Assembly (NCBI RefSeq): GCF_003293595.1
Contig: NZ_CP022162.1
Location: 1,333,737-1,397,736, forward strand
Length of the DNA: 64,000 nucleotides
From: Microbacterium sp. PM5
Lineage (GTDB): Bacteria > Actinomycetota > Actinomycetes > Actinomycetales > Microbacteriaceae
Direction of reading: 5' to 3'
Of this stretch, positions 43,685 through 52,596 are shown in pieces. Below the pieces are notes generated by a model. The model saw only the letters and a program-made list of their open reading frames with translations, was not told the origin of the DNA and did no database searches. Both the position numbers and the translations under genes were made by a program. The first letter of the stretch is position 1. Each line of letters opens with the position of its first letter.

Positions 43685-45433
43685 ATGACCATCACGATCG
43701 CCCCTTCGTGGAATCGGCAGCGCCCCTCCGGCATGCCATCCCACCGCTACGCGGATGTCTACTCCCGCGTCGATGTGCCCCTCGGGGCTGACCGCCAATG
43801 GCCGAACCGCCGACTCACCGAGGCGCCGCTGTGGGTCCCGGTCGACCTTCGCGACGGCAACCAGGCGTTGGCTGAGCCGATGGACCCCGACCGCAAGCGC
43901 CGGTTCTTCGAACTGATGGTGCGGATGGGCTACACCGAGATCGAAGTCGGCTACCCCTCCGCGTCCCAGACCGATTACGACTTCGTCCGCCTCATCGCCG
44001 ACACCGACATCGCCCCCGCCGACGTCACGATCGTCGTGTTCACCCCGGCGCGCCGCGATCTCATCGAACGCACCGTCGAGTCGATCCGCGGCATCCGCAA
44101 CGAGATCGTGATCCACATGTACACCGCGACCGCCCCCACCTGGCGCAACGCCGTGCTCGGCAAGAACCGCGACGAACTGCGGGACCTGATCCTCGCCGGC
44201 GGAAGAGACGTGCTCGAGTTCGCGGGTGACCTGCCGAACGTGCGCTTCGAGTTCAGCCCCGAGGTGTTCAACCTCACCGAGCCGGACTACGTCATCGAGA
44301 TCTGCGACGCGATGACGGAACTCTGGGATGCCAGGCCCGAGCGCCCCGTCATCCTGAACCTCCCCGCCACGGTCGAGATCGCCACCCCCAACGTGTACGC
44401 CGACCAGATCGAGTACATAAACAAGAACCTCGACCGCCGTGATGCGGTGATCCTGTCCGTTCATCCCCACAACGACCGCGGCACCGGCATCGCGTGCGCC
44501 GAACTCGCCATGCTTGCCGGCGCGCAGCGCATCGAAGGCTGCATCTTTGGCAACGGCGAGCGCACCGGCAACGTCGACCTCGCCACCCTCGCCCTGAACC
44601 TGCACGCGCAAGGCATCGACCCGATGGTCGACTTCTCCGACATCGACGAGGTCCGCCGCACCGTCGAATACTGCAACCGCATCGACATCCACCCCCGGCA
44701 TCCCTACGTCGGCGATCTCGTTCACACCGCGTTCAGCGGGACGCATCAGGACGCGATCAAAAAAGGCTTCGCCGAGCATCGTTCCCGCGCTGCGGCTGAA
44801 GGCCGCAACGAGAGCGAGATCGCGTGGCGGGTCCCCTACCTGCCGATCGACCCCGCCGACATCGGCCGCAGCTACGACGCCGTCATCCGCGTGAACTCCC
44901 AGTCCGGCAAGGGCGGCATCGCGTACCTGCTGGAGACCGAGTACGACATCGAGCTGCCCCGGCGCCTCGAGATCAACCTGTCGCGCCACGTGCAGCAGCA
45001 CACCGACACCACCGGCGACGAGGTCACCGCCGCCGACATCTGGAGCATCTTCACCTCCGCTTATCTGCCCAAGAACCGCGACGCCACCGTGCGTCTGGGC
45101 ACGCTGCGCGTCGACGAGGCCACGGCCAGGACCGAGGCCACCGTCCACATCGACGGCGTCGAGCACCGCTCCACCCACGACGGTAAAGGCCCGGTCGAAG
45201 CCCTCGTCGACGCCCTCGAAGCCCAGGGGATCCCGGTGGAGATCCTCTCGCTCCACCAGAGCTCGATGCGGTCGGGAGCGGATGCGGAAGCCCTGACCCT
45301 CGTCGAACACCGCATGCCCGAGGGCGCCGCCTGGACCGCCGGACGCGATCGATCCACCCTCACCGCCACGCTCGATGCGGTCATCCGCGCCGCAAACGCC
45401 GTCGCGGCCGCACGAGAGGTGGTGGGACGGTGA
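43685..45433 (+). CDS. leuA: 2-isopropylmalate synthase
   Basis: First committed step of leucine synthesis: acetyl-CoA plus 2-oxoisovalerate to 2-isopropylmalate. It has 582 residues, the long actinobacterial LeuA type 2. The catalytic (HMGL-like) domain includes [18 protein letters not shown] near 55, [21 protein letters not shown] (metal-binding HxH) and [22 protein letters not shown]. The C-terminal regulatory (leucine-binding) domain follows from about 450 and includes [20 protein letters not shown] 43685 follows GAAGGA. It is preceded by a leucine leader peptide and followed by a 54-codon frame with GTGA overlap. Confidence 0.96.
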   Translation: MTITIAPSWNRQRPSGMPSHRYADVYSRVDVPLGADRQWPNRRLTEAPLWVPVDLRDGNQALAEPMDPDRKRRFFELMVRMGYTEIEVGYPSASQTDYDFVRLIADTDIAPADVTIVVFTPARRDLIERTVESIRGIRNEIVIHMYTATAPTWRNAVLGKNRDELRDLILAGGRDVLEFAGDLPNVRFEFSPEVFNLTEPDYVIEICDAMTELWDARPERPVILNLPATVEIATPNVYADQIEYINKNLDRRDAVILSVHPHNDRGTGIACAELAMLAGAQRIEGCIFGNGERTGNVDLATLALNLHAQGIDPMVDFSDIDEVRRTVEYCNRIDIHPRHPYVGDLVHTAFSGTHQDAIKKGFAEHRSRAAAEGRNESEIAWRVPYLPIDPADIGRSYDAVIRVNSQSGKGGIAYLLETEYDIELPRRLEINLSRHVQQHTDTTGDEVTAADIWSIFTSAYLPKNRDATVRLGTLRVDEATARTEATVHIDGVEHRSTHDGKGPVEALVDALEAQGIPVEILSLHQSSMRSGADAEALTLVEHRMPEGAAWTAGRDRSTLTATLDAVIRAANAVAAAREVVGR

Positions 45434-45594
45434 CGAACGTCGCGCATATCTCCACAATGACGAAGACTCCCCGCTCATCGACCGCCGCCTCCTCGCATCG
45501 AATCGCCGAGATCTCCGCCGAGCAGAACATGGAGGTCGGGGCCTTCGTCTTCGGCGCCGCGCACGCCCTCGTGTTCGAGAGGATGCCGTCATGA
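45430..45594 (+). CDS. Possible small protein of 54 aa bridging leuA and the epimerase gene
   Basis: Reading frame from GTG 45430 to TGA 45594, starting [17 protein letters not shown] and ending [12 protein letters not shown]. It overlaps the leuA stop (GTGA) and the next start (ATGA), the pattern of translational coupling at both ends. It has no recognised family. It might be a genuine small protein, a remnant of a gene, or only a spacer frame that keeps ribosomes moving. Codon third positions are GC-rich, in keeping with coding sequence. Confidence 0.45.
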   Translation: MTNVAHISTMTKTPRSSTAASSHRIAEISAEQNMEVGAFVFGAAHALVFERMPS

Positions 45595-46433
45595 GAATCT
45601 TCGTCGCCGGGGCGTCCGGTGTGCTCGGCCGCGCCTTCGTCCGAAGGGCAGTAGCCGACGGTCACGAGGTCGTCGGCATGACCCGATCCGCCCGGGGCGC
45701 CGCCGCGATCATAGGGCTCGCCGCCGCGGCCGTGCGGGCGGATGCGTTCGACCGCGAAGCGGTCATGCGGGTCGTCGGCGCGGCTCGCCCCGATGCTGTT
45801 GTGCATCTGCTCACCGACCTCGCCTCAGGAGACTCAGCCAGCAACGCGCGCATCCGCACCGAGGGCACCCGGAACCTGATCGACGCAGCAAAGGCTGCGG
45901 GCGTGGATCGCGTGATCGCCGAGAGCATCTCCTGGGTGTACCCGCCGGGAACCAAGCCCGCCTCCGAGGCTGAGGCGCTCGACTCCTTCGCAACAGAACC
46001 GAGGCTCACCACGATCCGCGGTGTCACCGCGCTGGAAGACAGCGTCCGCGAGATGCCCGAGGGAGTCGTGCTGCGGTTCGGGCAGCTCTATGGCCCCGGA
46101 ACCTGGTATGCGCCGGACGGGCTCCGCGCCGATGCGGCGCGCGCCGGCACGCTCCCTGCCACGCAGACGGTGACCTCGTTCGTTCATGTTGAGGATGCTG
46201 CGGAGGCGACGCTTCGAGCGCTGAGGTGGCCTGCGAGAACCTGGAACATCGTCGACGACGAGCCCGCCGCCGCCACTGAGTGGGTTCCCGTCTTCGCTTG
46301 CGCGGTCGGCGGTCCCCGCCCCGTGGTCGAGGCCGGTGGTGACATCGGCCGACCGGTCAGCAACGCCCGCGCCCGCGCGGAGGGCTGGGAGATGCTGTAC
46401 CCGAGCTGGCGCGACGGGTTCTCTGCACGCTGA
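45591..46433 (+). CDS. NAD-dependent epimerase/dehydratase family protein
   Basis: Extended SDR of 280 residues. The N-terminal Rossmann motif is IFVAGASGVLGRAFVRRAVADGHEVVGMTRS (3-33), with AARPDAVVHLLTDL in the second strand. SISWVYPPGTKP sits where a YxxxK site would be but lacks a clear lysine, so activity or substrate cannot be stated. FVHVEDAAEATLRAL and WNIVDDEP are conserved C-terminal blocks. ATG 45591 is chosen for its ATGA overlap and early motif. It is probably in the leuA transcript. Confidence 0.85.
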   Translation: MRIFVAGASGVLGRAFVRRAVADGHEVVGMTRSARGAAAIIGLAAAAVRADAFDREAVMRVVGAARPDAVVHLLTDLASGDSASNARIRTEGTRNLIDAAKAAGVDRVIAESISWVYPPGTKPASEAEALDSFATEPRLTTIRGVTALEDSVREMPEGVVLRFGQLYGPGTWYAPDGLRADAARAGTLPATQTVTSFVHVEDAAEATLRALRWPARTWNIVDDEPAAATEWVPVFACAVGGPRPVVEAGGDIGRPVSNARARAEGWEMLYPSWRDGFSAR

Positions 46434-46690
46434 GATCGCCGTAGTGCCCGCGCAGATTCCCCTCGGGAGGGACGCTACGCCCCAGCCATCGCTCGATGGG
46501 AGCACGTCACCGGATGGCCGGCTCCGGCCCCTGCGATCCTGGACGGCGGCAGCAGGCACCGACCCGCAGTTCGTGGCCAGGCTGAACTCGCATTGGATGC
46601 CCTGCACCGCGGGCTCTTTCGCTGCTACCCGGTGTCGCTCATCGAGCCCGCTGTCGATGGGACACTTTCACCCCTCAGTGAGCTGCTCTC
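46434..46690. other. 257-bp gap without a supported gene
   Basis: No ribosome site or family-like translation was found on either strand between the epimerase and the TetR-like gene. A plus-strand reading (DALHRGLFRCYPVSLIEPAVDG near 46593) looks mildly protein-like but has no start context. Possible decayed gene, unproven. Confidence 0.4.
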
Positions 46691-47371
46691 TCACCGCACT
46701 GTGAGCCCGATGGTCTGGAAGAGCATCCGTTCCAGAAGTGCGCCGCGTTCGGCCAGGAGATCGCCGGCCGCGACGCGGTCGGCGGAGCTCACGACGTCGA
46801 CGGTCATCTTGAGGCCGTCGAAGGCGCCGACGAGCACGGTGGCGAGCGCATCAGGATCGATGGTCGGGTTCGGGTCGGCGACGAGTGCGGCGTCGCGGAT
46901 GAGATCTGCGACGACGTCGATCCAGCGTTGCGTCATCGATGCGGCGAGGTCACGCGTGGATGCGACGCCGGACAGGCTCTGGGTGAGGCGAGAGATCACC
47001 CACGCGTCGGAGTCCTTATCGTGGAGGGAGAGCATCGCGGGCAAGAGCTGCCGGATGCGCGGCTCGCCGCCCGGAGTCTGGACGAGGATGCGCTCCACGT
47101 CGGCGAGCCACCGGCGGTGTCGTTCCTCGAGCACCGCGACGGCGAGGGCTTCCTTGCTGTCGAAGTGGAAGTACACCGATCCCTTTGACAAACCGCTCGC
47201 CTCGACGATGTCCACCATGCGGGCACGCTCGTAGCCGAGACGAGCGAAGACGCCCGCCGCCGCGTCGATGATCACGTCACGCGACGCCGCTCCCTGGGCC
47301 GTCGGCCCTGCGGGGCGTCCGACGCGGCGTGCGGGAACGATGTCGTCATCGCGGTGTGGACGTGTGGGCAT
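46691..47371 (-). CDS. TetR-family regulator resembling gamma-butyrolactone receptors (ScbR/ArpA)
   Basis: Repressor of 226 residues. The HTH region SRDVIIDAAAGVFARLGYERARMVDIVEASGLSKGSVYFHFDSKEALAVAVLEERHRRW follows the ArpA/ScbR pattern (AAAxVF, GY, GLSKGxxYFHFxSKEAL). The C-terminal portion is the ligand-binding domain. ATG 47371 has TATACT exactly 6 bases upstream on the minus strand, so it may be leaderless. The intergenic site resembles an autoregulatory element of such receptors. No AfsA-type butyrolactone synthase is in the window, so the ligand is unknown. Divergent from an SDR gene. Confidence 0.8.
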   Translation of the reverse strand: MPTRPHRDDDIVPARRVGRPAGPTAQGAASRDVIIDAAAGVFARLGYERARMVDIVEASGLSKGSVYFHFDSKEALAVAVLEERHRRWLADVERILVQTPGGEPRIRQLLPAMLSLHDKDSDAWVISRLTQSLSGVASTRDLAASMTQRWIDVVADLIRDAALVADPNPTIDPDALATVLVGAFDGLKMTVDVVSSADRVAAGDLLAERGALLERMLFQTIGLTVR

Positions 47372-47390
47372 CCTTCGAGTATAGTCGGCT

Positions 47391-47419
47391 TTTATTAGAC
47401 CGACTGGTTTGTTTATTAG
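47391..47419. promoter_or_regulatory. ARE-like operator between the TetR and SDR genes
   Basis: An imperfect dyad AGACCGACTGGTTT (47397-47410) is flanked by two TTTATTAG direct repeats (47391-47398 and 47412-47419, 21 bp apart). The AAACC/GGTTT core with AT-rich flanks resembles the autoregulatory elements of butyrolactone-receptor TetR proteins. It overlaps the SDR ribosome site (AGGAG) and lies just upstream of the TetR -10. Confidence 0.6.
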
Positions 47420-47426
47420 GAGCATC

Positions 47427-48206
47427 GTGCGCGCCATCGTCGCCGGAACCACCACCCTCATCACCGGAGCGTCCTCCGGAATCGGACGCGCGTTCGCTCA
47501 GCGACTCGCCGCCGCCGGCAGCGATCTCGTTCTGGTCGCGCGGCGCGCAGATGTCCTTGAAGAGGTCGCCCGCGACCTTCGCGCGCGTCACGGAGTGAAC
47601 GTCCTGGTCCTCGCGCACGACCTGGACTCCCCGGATGCCGCCGAAACCCTTGTCGCACGCCTGCAGGCTGAGCGGGTCACAGTGGACGCACTGATCAACA
47701 ACGCCGGTCTCGGCATCCACGGCGATCTCGGCAGCGCGCCGCTCGCGTCAGCGACCACGCAGATCGCGGTGAACGTGAACAGCCTGACTGCGCTGACCGC
47801 CCTCCTGCTCCCGCAGATGCTCGCACGCGGACGCGGCGCCATCGTCAACGTCGCGAGCACCGCCGGATTCCAGCCGGTGCCCCACATGGCTGTCTACTCC
47901 GCCTCGAAGGCATACGTCCTCACCTTCACCCGCGCCCTCTGGCGCGAGACCCGCGGCACCGGCGTCGACGTGCTTGCCCTCTGCCCCGGAGCGACCGACA
48001 CCGCGTTCTTCGCCACCGCGGGCGACGCCGCATCCGTCGGCAGCCGCCGGAGTCCCGAACAGGTCGTCGACACCGCCCTGCGCGCCCTGCACCGCGGCAG
48101 ACCCTCAGTCGTCGACGGCCGCGGAAACGCGTTCGTCTCCTGGCTCGCGCCGCGTCTGCCCGAACGGCTCGCCCTGAACATCGCGGAACGCTCCGTCCGC
48201 CCCTGA
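47427..48206 (+). CDS. Short-chain dehydrogenase/reductase
   Basis: Classical SDR of 259 residues: cofactor motif LITGASSGIGRAFAQRL (about 11-27), NNAGLG, catalytic serine in NVASTAGFQPVPH and YSASKAY (Tyr-x-x-x-Lys). It is of the COG0300 type with the downstream PGATDT segment. The substrate is unknown. Its start is GTG 47427, which has AGGAG 5 bases upstream, in preference to the weaker TTG at 47409. It is divergent from the ScbR-like regulator. A SnoaL-like gene follows after 59 bp. Confidence 0.9.
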   Translation: MRAIVAGTTTLITGASSGIGRAFAQRLAAAGSDLVLVARRADVLEEVARDLRARHGVNVLVLAHDLDSPDAAETLVARLQAERVTVDALINNAGLGIHGDLGSAPLASATTQIAVNVNSLTALTALLLPQMLARGRGAIVNVASTAGFQPVPHMAVYSASKAYVLTFTRALWRETRGTGVDVLALCPGATDTAFFATAGDAASVGSRRSPEQVVDTALRALHRGRPSVVDGRGNAFVSWLAPRLPERLALNIAERSVRP

Positions 48207-48265
48207 ACGTCCGGGCACCCGGGCACCCGGCATCCCACCGCCCCAACGATCGAAGGAGATCGCCC

Positions 48266-48664
48266 ATGCACATCCACGACTTCGCCCATGCCGCAGCAGC
48301 CGCCGTCAACGCGCACGACCCTGCCGCCGTGGTCGCGCTCTGGGCCGAGCCCGCCGCCTACGACTCACCCCTCACTGGACCCCAGTCCGGACTCGACGCG
48401 CTGCGCGCACGGGAGGAGGCTCTCTTCGCCGGGTTCAGCGACCTCACCGCGACTATCACCCCGCTCGGACAGGAAGTCGACACGGGCGCGATGCTCGTCC
48501 GCTTCGACGGCACCCATGACGGTGCGTACGGCGGCTTCCCTCCCACCGGCCGCACGATCGCCCTCGAGATGATCGCCGTCGTCACCTTCGCCGACGACGG
48601 CCGCGTCATCGGAGAACGCGTCTTCATCGACACCGCCGGCATCGCCGCTCAACTCGGCGGCTGA
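48266..48664 (+). CDS. SnoaL-like/NTF2-fold protein
   Basis: Small protein of 132 residues with the cone-shaped NTF2-like fold: FAHAAAAAVNAHDPAAVVALWAEPAAYDSPLTGPQSGLDALRAREEALFAGFSDLTATI, then GGFPPTGRTIALEMIAVVTFADDGRVIGERVFID. The pattern matches SnoaL-type polyketide cyclases and ester cyclases, which in most genomes are of unknown substrate. ATG 48266 follows GAAGGAGA. It follows the SDR in the same direction and may be co-transcribed. Confidence 0.85.
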   Translation: MHIHDFAHAAAAAVNAHDPAAVVALWAEPAAYDSPLTGPQSGLDALRAREEALFAGFSDLTATITPLGQEVDTGAMLVRFDGTHDGAYGGFPPTGRTIALEMIAVVTFADDGRVIGERVFIDTAGIAAQLGG

Positions 48665-48691
48665 CTTCACGTAGCGCGACGGCGCCGATGC

Positions 48692-49279
48692 TCAGCTAGG
48701 GCCAGCGTGGACGCGTTCACCTTGGGGGCCGAAGATGCTGAGGATCTCTGCTTCAATCTCCCCATCGCTGCCGAACCAATGTGGTAGGCGCGTGTCGAAC
48801 TCGGCGACCTCCCCAGCTTTCAGCACGAGGTCGCGCTCCCCTACGATCAACCGCATCCGCCCGGTCAGAACATAGAGCCACTCCGCGCCCTCGTGCGTTT
48901 TCAGCCGAGGAACCGAGTGTCCGCGCGGGACCACGATCTTCCAAGCCTGCGGCATCCCGGGCTGATGAGCGAGTGGCACGACCGTGCGCCCGTTCACCCG
49001 CCGGGGACGCAACCGCACCCGGGGATCGCCGGTCTCCGGAGCACCCACCAGTTCATCCAACGGGACGCGATACACCTGCGCGAGCGGCAGCAGCACCTCC
49101 AGGCTGGCGCGACGCTGCCCGTTCTCCAGACGTGAGAGCGTGCTCGACGAGACGCCCGTCCGCTCCGAGACGTCCGCGAGCGTCAATCCCCGCGCCTCAC
49201 GCAACGCCTGCAACCGCGATCCGACACGGTCCAGCACGGAGCGCACATCCGCTCCTTCGGTCGCCTCCACGGATACCAT
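48692..49279 (-). CDS. XRE-family regulator with C-terminal cupin domain
   Basis: Regulator of 195 residues. The HTH is VGSRLQALREARGLTLADVSERTGVSSSTLSRLENGQRRASLEVLLPLAQVYRVPLDELVG (about 17-75). The cupin includes HSVPRLKTHEGAEWLYVLTGRMRLIVGERDLVLKAGEVAEFDTRLPHWFG. The two metal-ligand histidines (THEG, LPHW) are present. ATG 49279 is chosen; a GTG at 49327 is in frame but would leave only 21 bp to the divergent MFS gene. It probably controls the MFS-ohr operon. Only 69 bp separate the two starts. Confidence 0.87.
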   Translation of the reverse strand: MVSVEATEGADVRSVLDRVGSRLQALREARGLTLADVSERTGVSSSTLSRLENGQRRASLEVLLPLAQVYRVPLDELVGAPETGDPRVRLRPRRVNGRTVVPLAHQPGMPQAWKIVVPRGHSVPRLKTHEGAEWLYVLTGRMRLIVGERDLVLKAGEVAEFDTRLPHWFGSDGEIEAEILSIFGPQGERVHAGPS

Positions 49280-49348
49280 CGAACACGCTCGTCCCTGTTT
49301 CGGCAAGAAACGTTGCGGTCTCAGCACTCGTGAATCGAGGCTGTGTCC

Positions 49349-50740
49349 ATGTCCACACCATCTCGAGCCGTCGCTGGGCTCGCTCTTGCCATACTCACGG
49401 CCTCGGTGGGCACGAGCGCCGCGAACGTCGCGCTGCCCGCGCTCGTCACGGCGTTCACCGCGACGCCGGGTCAGGTGCAGTGGGTTGTCGTCGCTTACCT
49501 ACTGGCGGTCACTTCGATCAGCGTGACCGCCGGATCAGCAGGTGACCGGTGGGGCCGGCGCCGGGTGCTACTCGCGGGAATCTCCATCTTCACCGTGGGC
49601 GCCGTGGCTGGCGCTCTCGCCCCGTCGCTCGTGACGCTCGTCATCGCGCGCGGTGTCCAGGGAGTCGGAGCGGCCGTGATGACGGCGCTGCCGCTCGCCC
49701 TCGCGAGGGACCTCGTTGCCGACGGCCGCACCGGCCGCATCATGGGGCTCCTCGGCACGACGTCCGCGGTGGGCACGGCACTCGGACCGGCTCTCGGCGG
49801 CGCGCTTATCGGATGGGGCGGGTGGACATCGCCCTTCTGGATGATGGCCCTTCTCGGGGCGGCGGCACTGCCCCTCGCCCTGACGGTCCCCTCAGCGCGA
49901 ACGATCACTCGTCCGCGCCACCGCTTCGACGCCACCGGAAACGTCCTCCTCGGCGCGGGCATCGCCGCGTACGCCCTCGCGCTCACCGCGCCGATGCCGA
50001 ACTGGCCGACGGCACCGCTCCTGATCGGCGCCGCAGCCCTTCTGATCGGCTTCCTCGCCGTCGAGCGACGCGCCGACGCCCCCGTCCTGCCCCCAGCGAT
50101 GCTGCGCCACCGGACCATCACGACCGGCATGATCACGAACGTCCTCGTCGCCACGGTCATGATGACCACGCTCGTCGTCGGGCCCTACGCCCTCCACGAC
50201 GGACTGCAGCTATCACTCCCCCTCGTCGGGCTCGTCATGGCCGTCGGTCCCGTGATCTCTGCGATCAGCGGCGTCCTCGCCGGGCGACTCGTCGACCGCA
50301 CCTCACCACCCGTCATGATCACCGTCAGCCTGATAGCCCTGACCGTCGGCGCCGCAGCCCTCGCCACGGTGCCCACCTGGTGGGGCGTGGCCGGCTACAT
50401 CGGCGCCCTCTTCGTCCTCACGCCCGGCTATCAGCTCTTCCTCGCCGCCAACAACACCCACACCCTCAGCGCTACAGACCCCACGCAGCGCGGCGCCATC
50501 GCCGGCGCACTCGGGCTCTCCCGCAACCTCGGCCTCATCACCGGCGCCTCCGCCATGGGCGCCCTTTACGCCACGCTCGCCGCTGAGTCGGACACGGCAG
50601 CGAACGGCCCATTGGATGCCGCGCAGACCACCTTCTTCATCGCCGCACTGCTCGCCGCGATCGCGGCCGCCGCATCTCTGATTGCATCCCGCTCCCTCCA
50701 GCCCCGCGCCCAGACCGCCCCACGAAAGGAACAACCGTGA
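49349..50740 (+). CDS. MFS transporter, probable drug-efflux (DHA) type
   Basis: Membrane transporter of 463 residues with 13-14 hydrophobic helices. Motif A is present as SAGDRWGRRRVLLAG after TM2, and motif C-like GTALGPALGGALIGWGGW lies near TM5. The substrate is unknown. The start ATG 49349 is used; a GTG at 49343 is possible. It is coupled to an Ohr/OsmC gene by GTGA and is divergent from the XRE-cupin regulator, so efflux and peroxide defence may share control. Confidence 0.88.
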   Translation: MSTPSRAVAGLALAILTASVGTSAANVALPALVTAFTATPGQVQWVVVAYLLAVTSISVTAGSAGDRWGRRRVLLAGISIFTVGAVAGALAPSLVTLVIARGVQGVGAAVMTALPLALARDLVADGRTGRIMGLLGTTSAVGTALGPALGGALIGWGGWTSPFWMMALLGAAALPLALTVPSARTITRPRHRFDATGNVLLGAGIAAYALALTAPMPNWPTAPLLIGAAALLIGFLAVERRADAPVLPPAMLRHRTITTGMITNVLVATVMMTTLVVGPYALHDGLQLSLPLVGLVMAVGPVISAISGVLAGRLVDRTSPPVMITVSLIALTVGAAALATVPTWWGVAGYIGALFVLTPGYQLFLAANNTHTLSATDPTQRGAIAGALGLSRNLGLITGASAMGALYATLAAESDTAANGPLDAAQTTFFIAALLAAIAAAASLIASRSLQPRAQTAPRKEQP

Positions 50741-51153
50741 ATATCCTTTACACCGCCGAGGCCACCGCTCACGGAGACGGCCGCTCCGGCCACGTCGATA
50801 CCCCCGACGGCACCCTCGACATCGACATGCGCATCCCCGTCGAGATGGGAGGCCCTGGTGGAGCAGCCAACCCAGAGATCCTCTTCGCCGCCGGCTACGC
50901 GGCCTGCTTCCACGGCTCCCTCCAGCTCGCCGCACGCATGCGCAAGGTCTCCCTTCACGACACCAGCGTCACCGCCCGCGTCAGCATCGGAGCCGACACC
51001 GACGGCGCCTACCGACTCGCCGCCGCCCTCACCGCTGTGCTACCCGGCGTCCCCGCCGACCAGGCCCGCGAGCTCGTCGACGCCGCACACCAGATCTGCC
51101 CGTACTCCCACGCGACCCGAAACAACCTGGATGTCACGATCAAGGTCGCCTGA
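50737..51153 (+). CDS. ohr: Organic hydroperoxide resistance protein (Ohr/OsmC family)
   Basis: Thiol peroxidase of 138 residues that reduces organic hydroperoxides. Catalytic cysteines are in GYAACFHGSLQLAA and HQICPYSHATRNN, with PEILFAAGYAACF being the family signature. Its typical partner OhrR is not adjacent; the XRE-cupin gene is the nearest regulator. The start is GTG 50737, overlapping the MFS stop by four bases. A rho-independent hairpin with a TTTTT run follows at 51194. Confidence 0.9.
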   Translation: MNILYTAEATAHGDGRSGHVDTPDGTLDIDMRIPVEMGGPGGAANPEILFAAGYAACFHGSLQLAARMRKVSLHDTSVTARVSIGADTDGAYRLAAALTAVLPGVPADQARELVDAAHQICPYSHATRNNLDVTIKVA

Positions 51154-51193
51154 GCGGCGCCCCACAGGCGCACCCGCTCGGCAACGATACGAG

Positions 51194-51238
51194 GCGCCAG
51201 CAGGGAATGGGCGGGAGCCTCGCCTGTCGGCGCTTTTT
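51194..51238 (+). terminator. Terminator of the MFS-ohr operon
   Basis: GCGCCAGCAGG (51194-51204) pairs with CCTGTCGGCGC (51223-51233), 9 of 11 positions. TTTTT follows at 51234-51238. It lies 41 bp past the ohr stop. Confidence 0.65.
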
Positions 51239-51312
51239 GAAGAAGTCGACAACAGCTGTCACGGCAGCCGAGGTTAGTGGTCGCGATGCCGAGCCCGTCA
51301 CGCCGGAAATGA

Positions 51313-51346
51313 GAAGAACCTCCCGCATCACTGCGGGAGGTTCTTC
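51313..51346. terminator. Strong hairpin terminator downstream of tRNA-Pro
   Basis: GAAGAACCTCCCGCA (51313-51327) and TGCGGGAGGTTCTTC (51332-51346) form a perfect 15-bp stem with a 4-base loop. It lies 54 bp past the 3' end of the tRNA on the minus strand and is symmetrical, so it can stop transcription in both directions. Confidence 0.85.
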
Positions 51347-51399
51347 GTCGACCTCTATGAGGCTCACCTCGTCCAGTGGTCTGAACATCCTCAATCCGG

Positions 51400-51473
<74 letters not shown>

Positions 51474-51565
51474 GTCTGCTGTCCGCTCGCGGACAACTCC
51501 CCTATCCTACCGGTTCCGCGGAGCGCTCGCGAACGCGTGTCGCAAGTCCGGAGTACGGTCTCGTC

Positions 51566-52144
51566 ATGAGCCAGATCGAGATCCTGCCGACATCGGCCGA
51601 TCGCTTCGCCGATGCGGAGCACGCCCTCACCGGAGGAGGCGACGGCGCCTCGTGCTGGTGCCAGTGGTGGATGCTGCGCAACAAGGACTTCCAGGCCGCC
51701 ACCACCGATGAGCGTCGCGAGCTGCTGCGCGGAGACCTCGCGGCCACCCCGGCATCCGCGCTCATCGCCTACGTCGACGGCATCGCCGCCGGTTGGGTGA
51801 AAGTCTCACCGCGACCCGACCAGCCTCGGCTGGCCGCCACCCGCGCCTTCCAGCAGTCGCCCGAGCCGTTCGACGACGAATCCGTCTGGGCGATCACCTG
51901 CTTCGTCGTCCGCAAGGAGTTCCGCGGTCACGGGCTCGCCCGGCGCCTGCTCGACGCCGCTGTCGAGCACGCCCGCTCCCACGGCGCACGGGTCATCGAG
52001 GGCTACCCCGTCGACACCGACGCGGGAAAGACGTCGTCGAACGACCTCTACCATGGCGCGCTGTCGAGCTTCGAGGATGCCGGGTTCATCGAAGTCGCTC
52101 GTCCGGGCGCCCGGCGCCCGATCGTCTCCCTCACCGTGGCCTGA
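51566..52144 (+). CDS. GNAT-family N-acetyltransferase
   Basis: Acetyltransferase of 192 residues. An unusual CWCQWW block sits near residues 31-36. The acetyl-CoA motif is CFVVRKEFRGHGLARRLLDAAVEHARSHGARVIEGYPVDT. ATG 51566 has TACGGT exactly 6 bases upstream and no Shine-Dalgarno, so a leaderless mRNA is probable. The C-W-C-Q-W-W block is found in a group of GNAT proteins of unknown substrate. Followed by the S4 gene after 46 bp. Confidence 0.88.
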   Translation: MSQIEILPTSADRFADAEHALTGGGDGASCWCQWWMLRNKDFQAATTDERRELLRGDLAATPASALIAYVDGIAAGWVKVSPRPDQPRLAATRAFQQSPEPFDDESVWAITCFVVRKEFRGHGLARRLLDAAVEHARSHGARVIEGYPVDTDAGKTSSNDLYHGALSSFEDAGFIEVARPGARRPIVSLTVA

Positions 52145-52190
52145 TCGCCCGCTCACCACACCGAAGAATCCGACAGGGCAGAATCGAGGG

Positions 52191-52583
52191 ATGAGCGAGC
52201 CGTCCGTCCGCATCGATGCGTGGCTCTGGGCGGTGCGCGTCTACAAGACCCGCTCCGCCGCGACCACGGCGTGCCGCGCCGGGCATGTGCGCGTCGGCGG
52301 CGAGAAAGCGAAAGCCGCCCAGGCGGTGCGCATCGGCGACGAGATCCGCGTGCGCATCGCCGGGTTCGACCGCATCCTCGTCGTCCGCCAGCTGCTCACC
52401 AAACGCGTCGGCGCACCGGTCGCCGCCCTCGCCGCGGAGGACCGCACACCGCCGCGCGAGCCGGTCGCCCAACTCGCCGTCCGTGACCGCGGCGCCGGCC
52501 GGCCCACCAAGCGCGAGCGCCGCGACATCGACCGCCTGCGCGGACGCGACGCTGTCACCGGCTACGCGACCGACGACGACTGA
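52191..52583 (+). CDS. S4-domain RNA-binding protein, Hsp15/HslR-like
   Basis: Protein of 130 residues. The S4 fold is in VRIDAWLWAVRVYKTRSAATTACRAGHVRVGGEKAKAAQAVRIGDEIRVR (about 6-55), the pattern of Hsp15, which binds stalled 50S subunits carrying nascent chains. The C-terminal tail is rich in Arg/Asp (GRPTKRERRDIDRLRGRD) and likely touches RNA. ATG 52191 follows GAGGG. It is convergent with the Nudix-NYN gene. Confidence 0.85.
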   Translation: MSEPSVRIDAWLWAVRVYKTRSAATTACRAGHVRVGGEKAKAAQAVRIGDEIRVRIAGFDRILVVRQLLTKRVGAPVAALAAEDRTPPREPVAQLAVRDRGAGRPTKRERRDIDRLRGRDAVTGYATDDD

Positions 52584-52596
52584 CCGCCGAGCGATC

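Noticed and set aside
46336..46704. Open frame of 122 codons after the epimerase gene
   Set aside because: It overlaps the epimerase end out of frame, has no ribosome site and no recognisable sequence.
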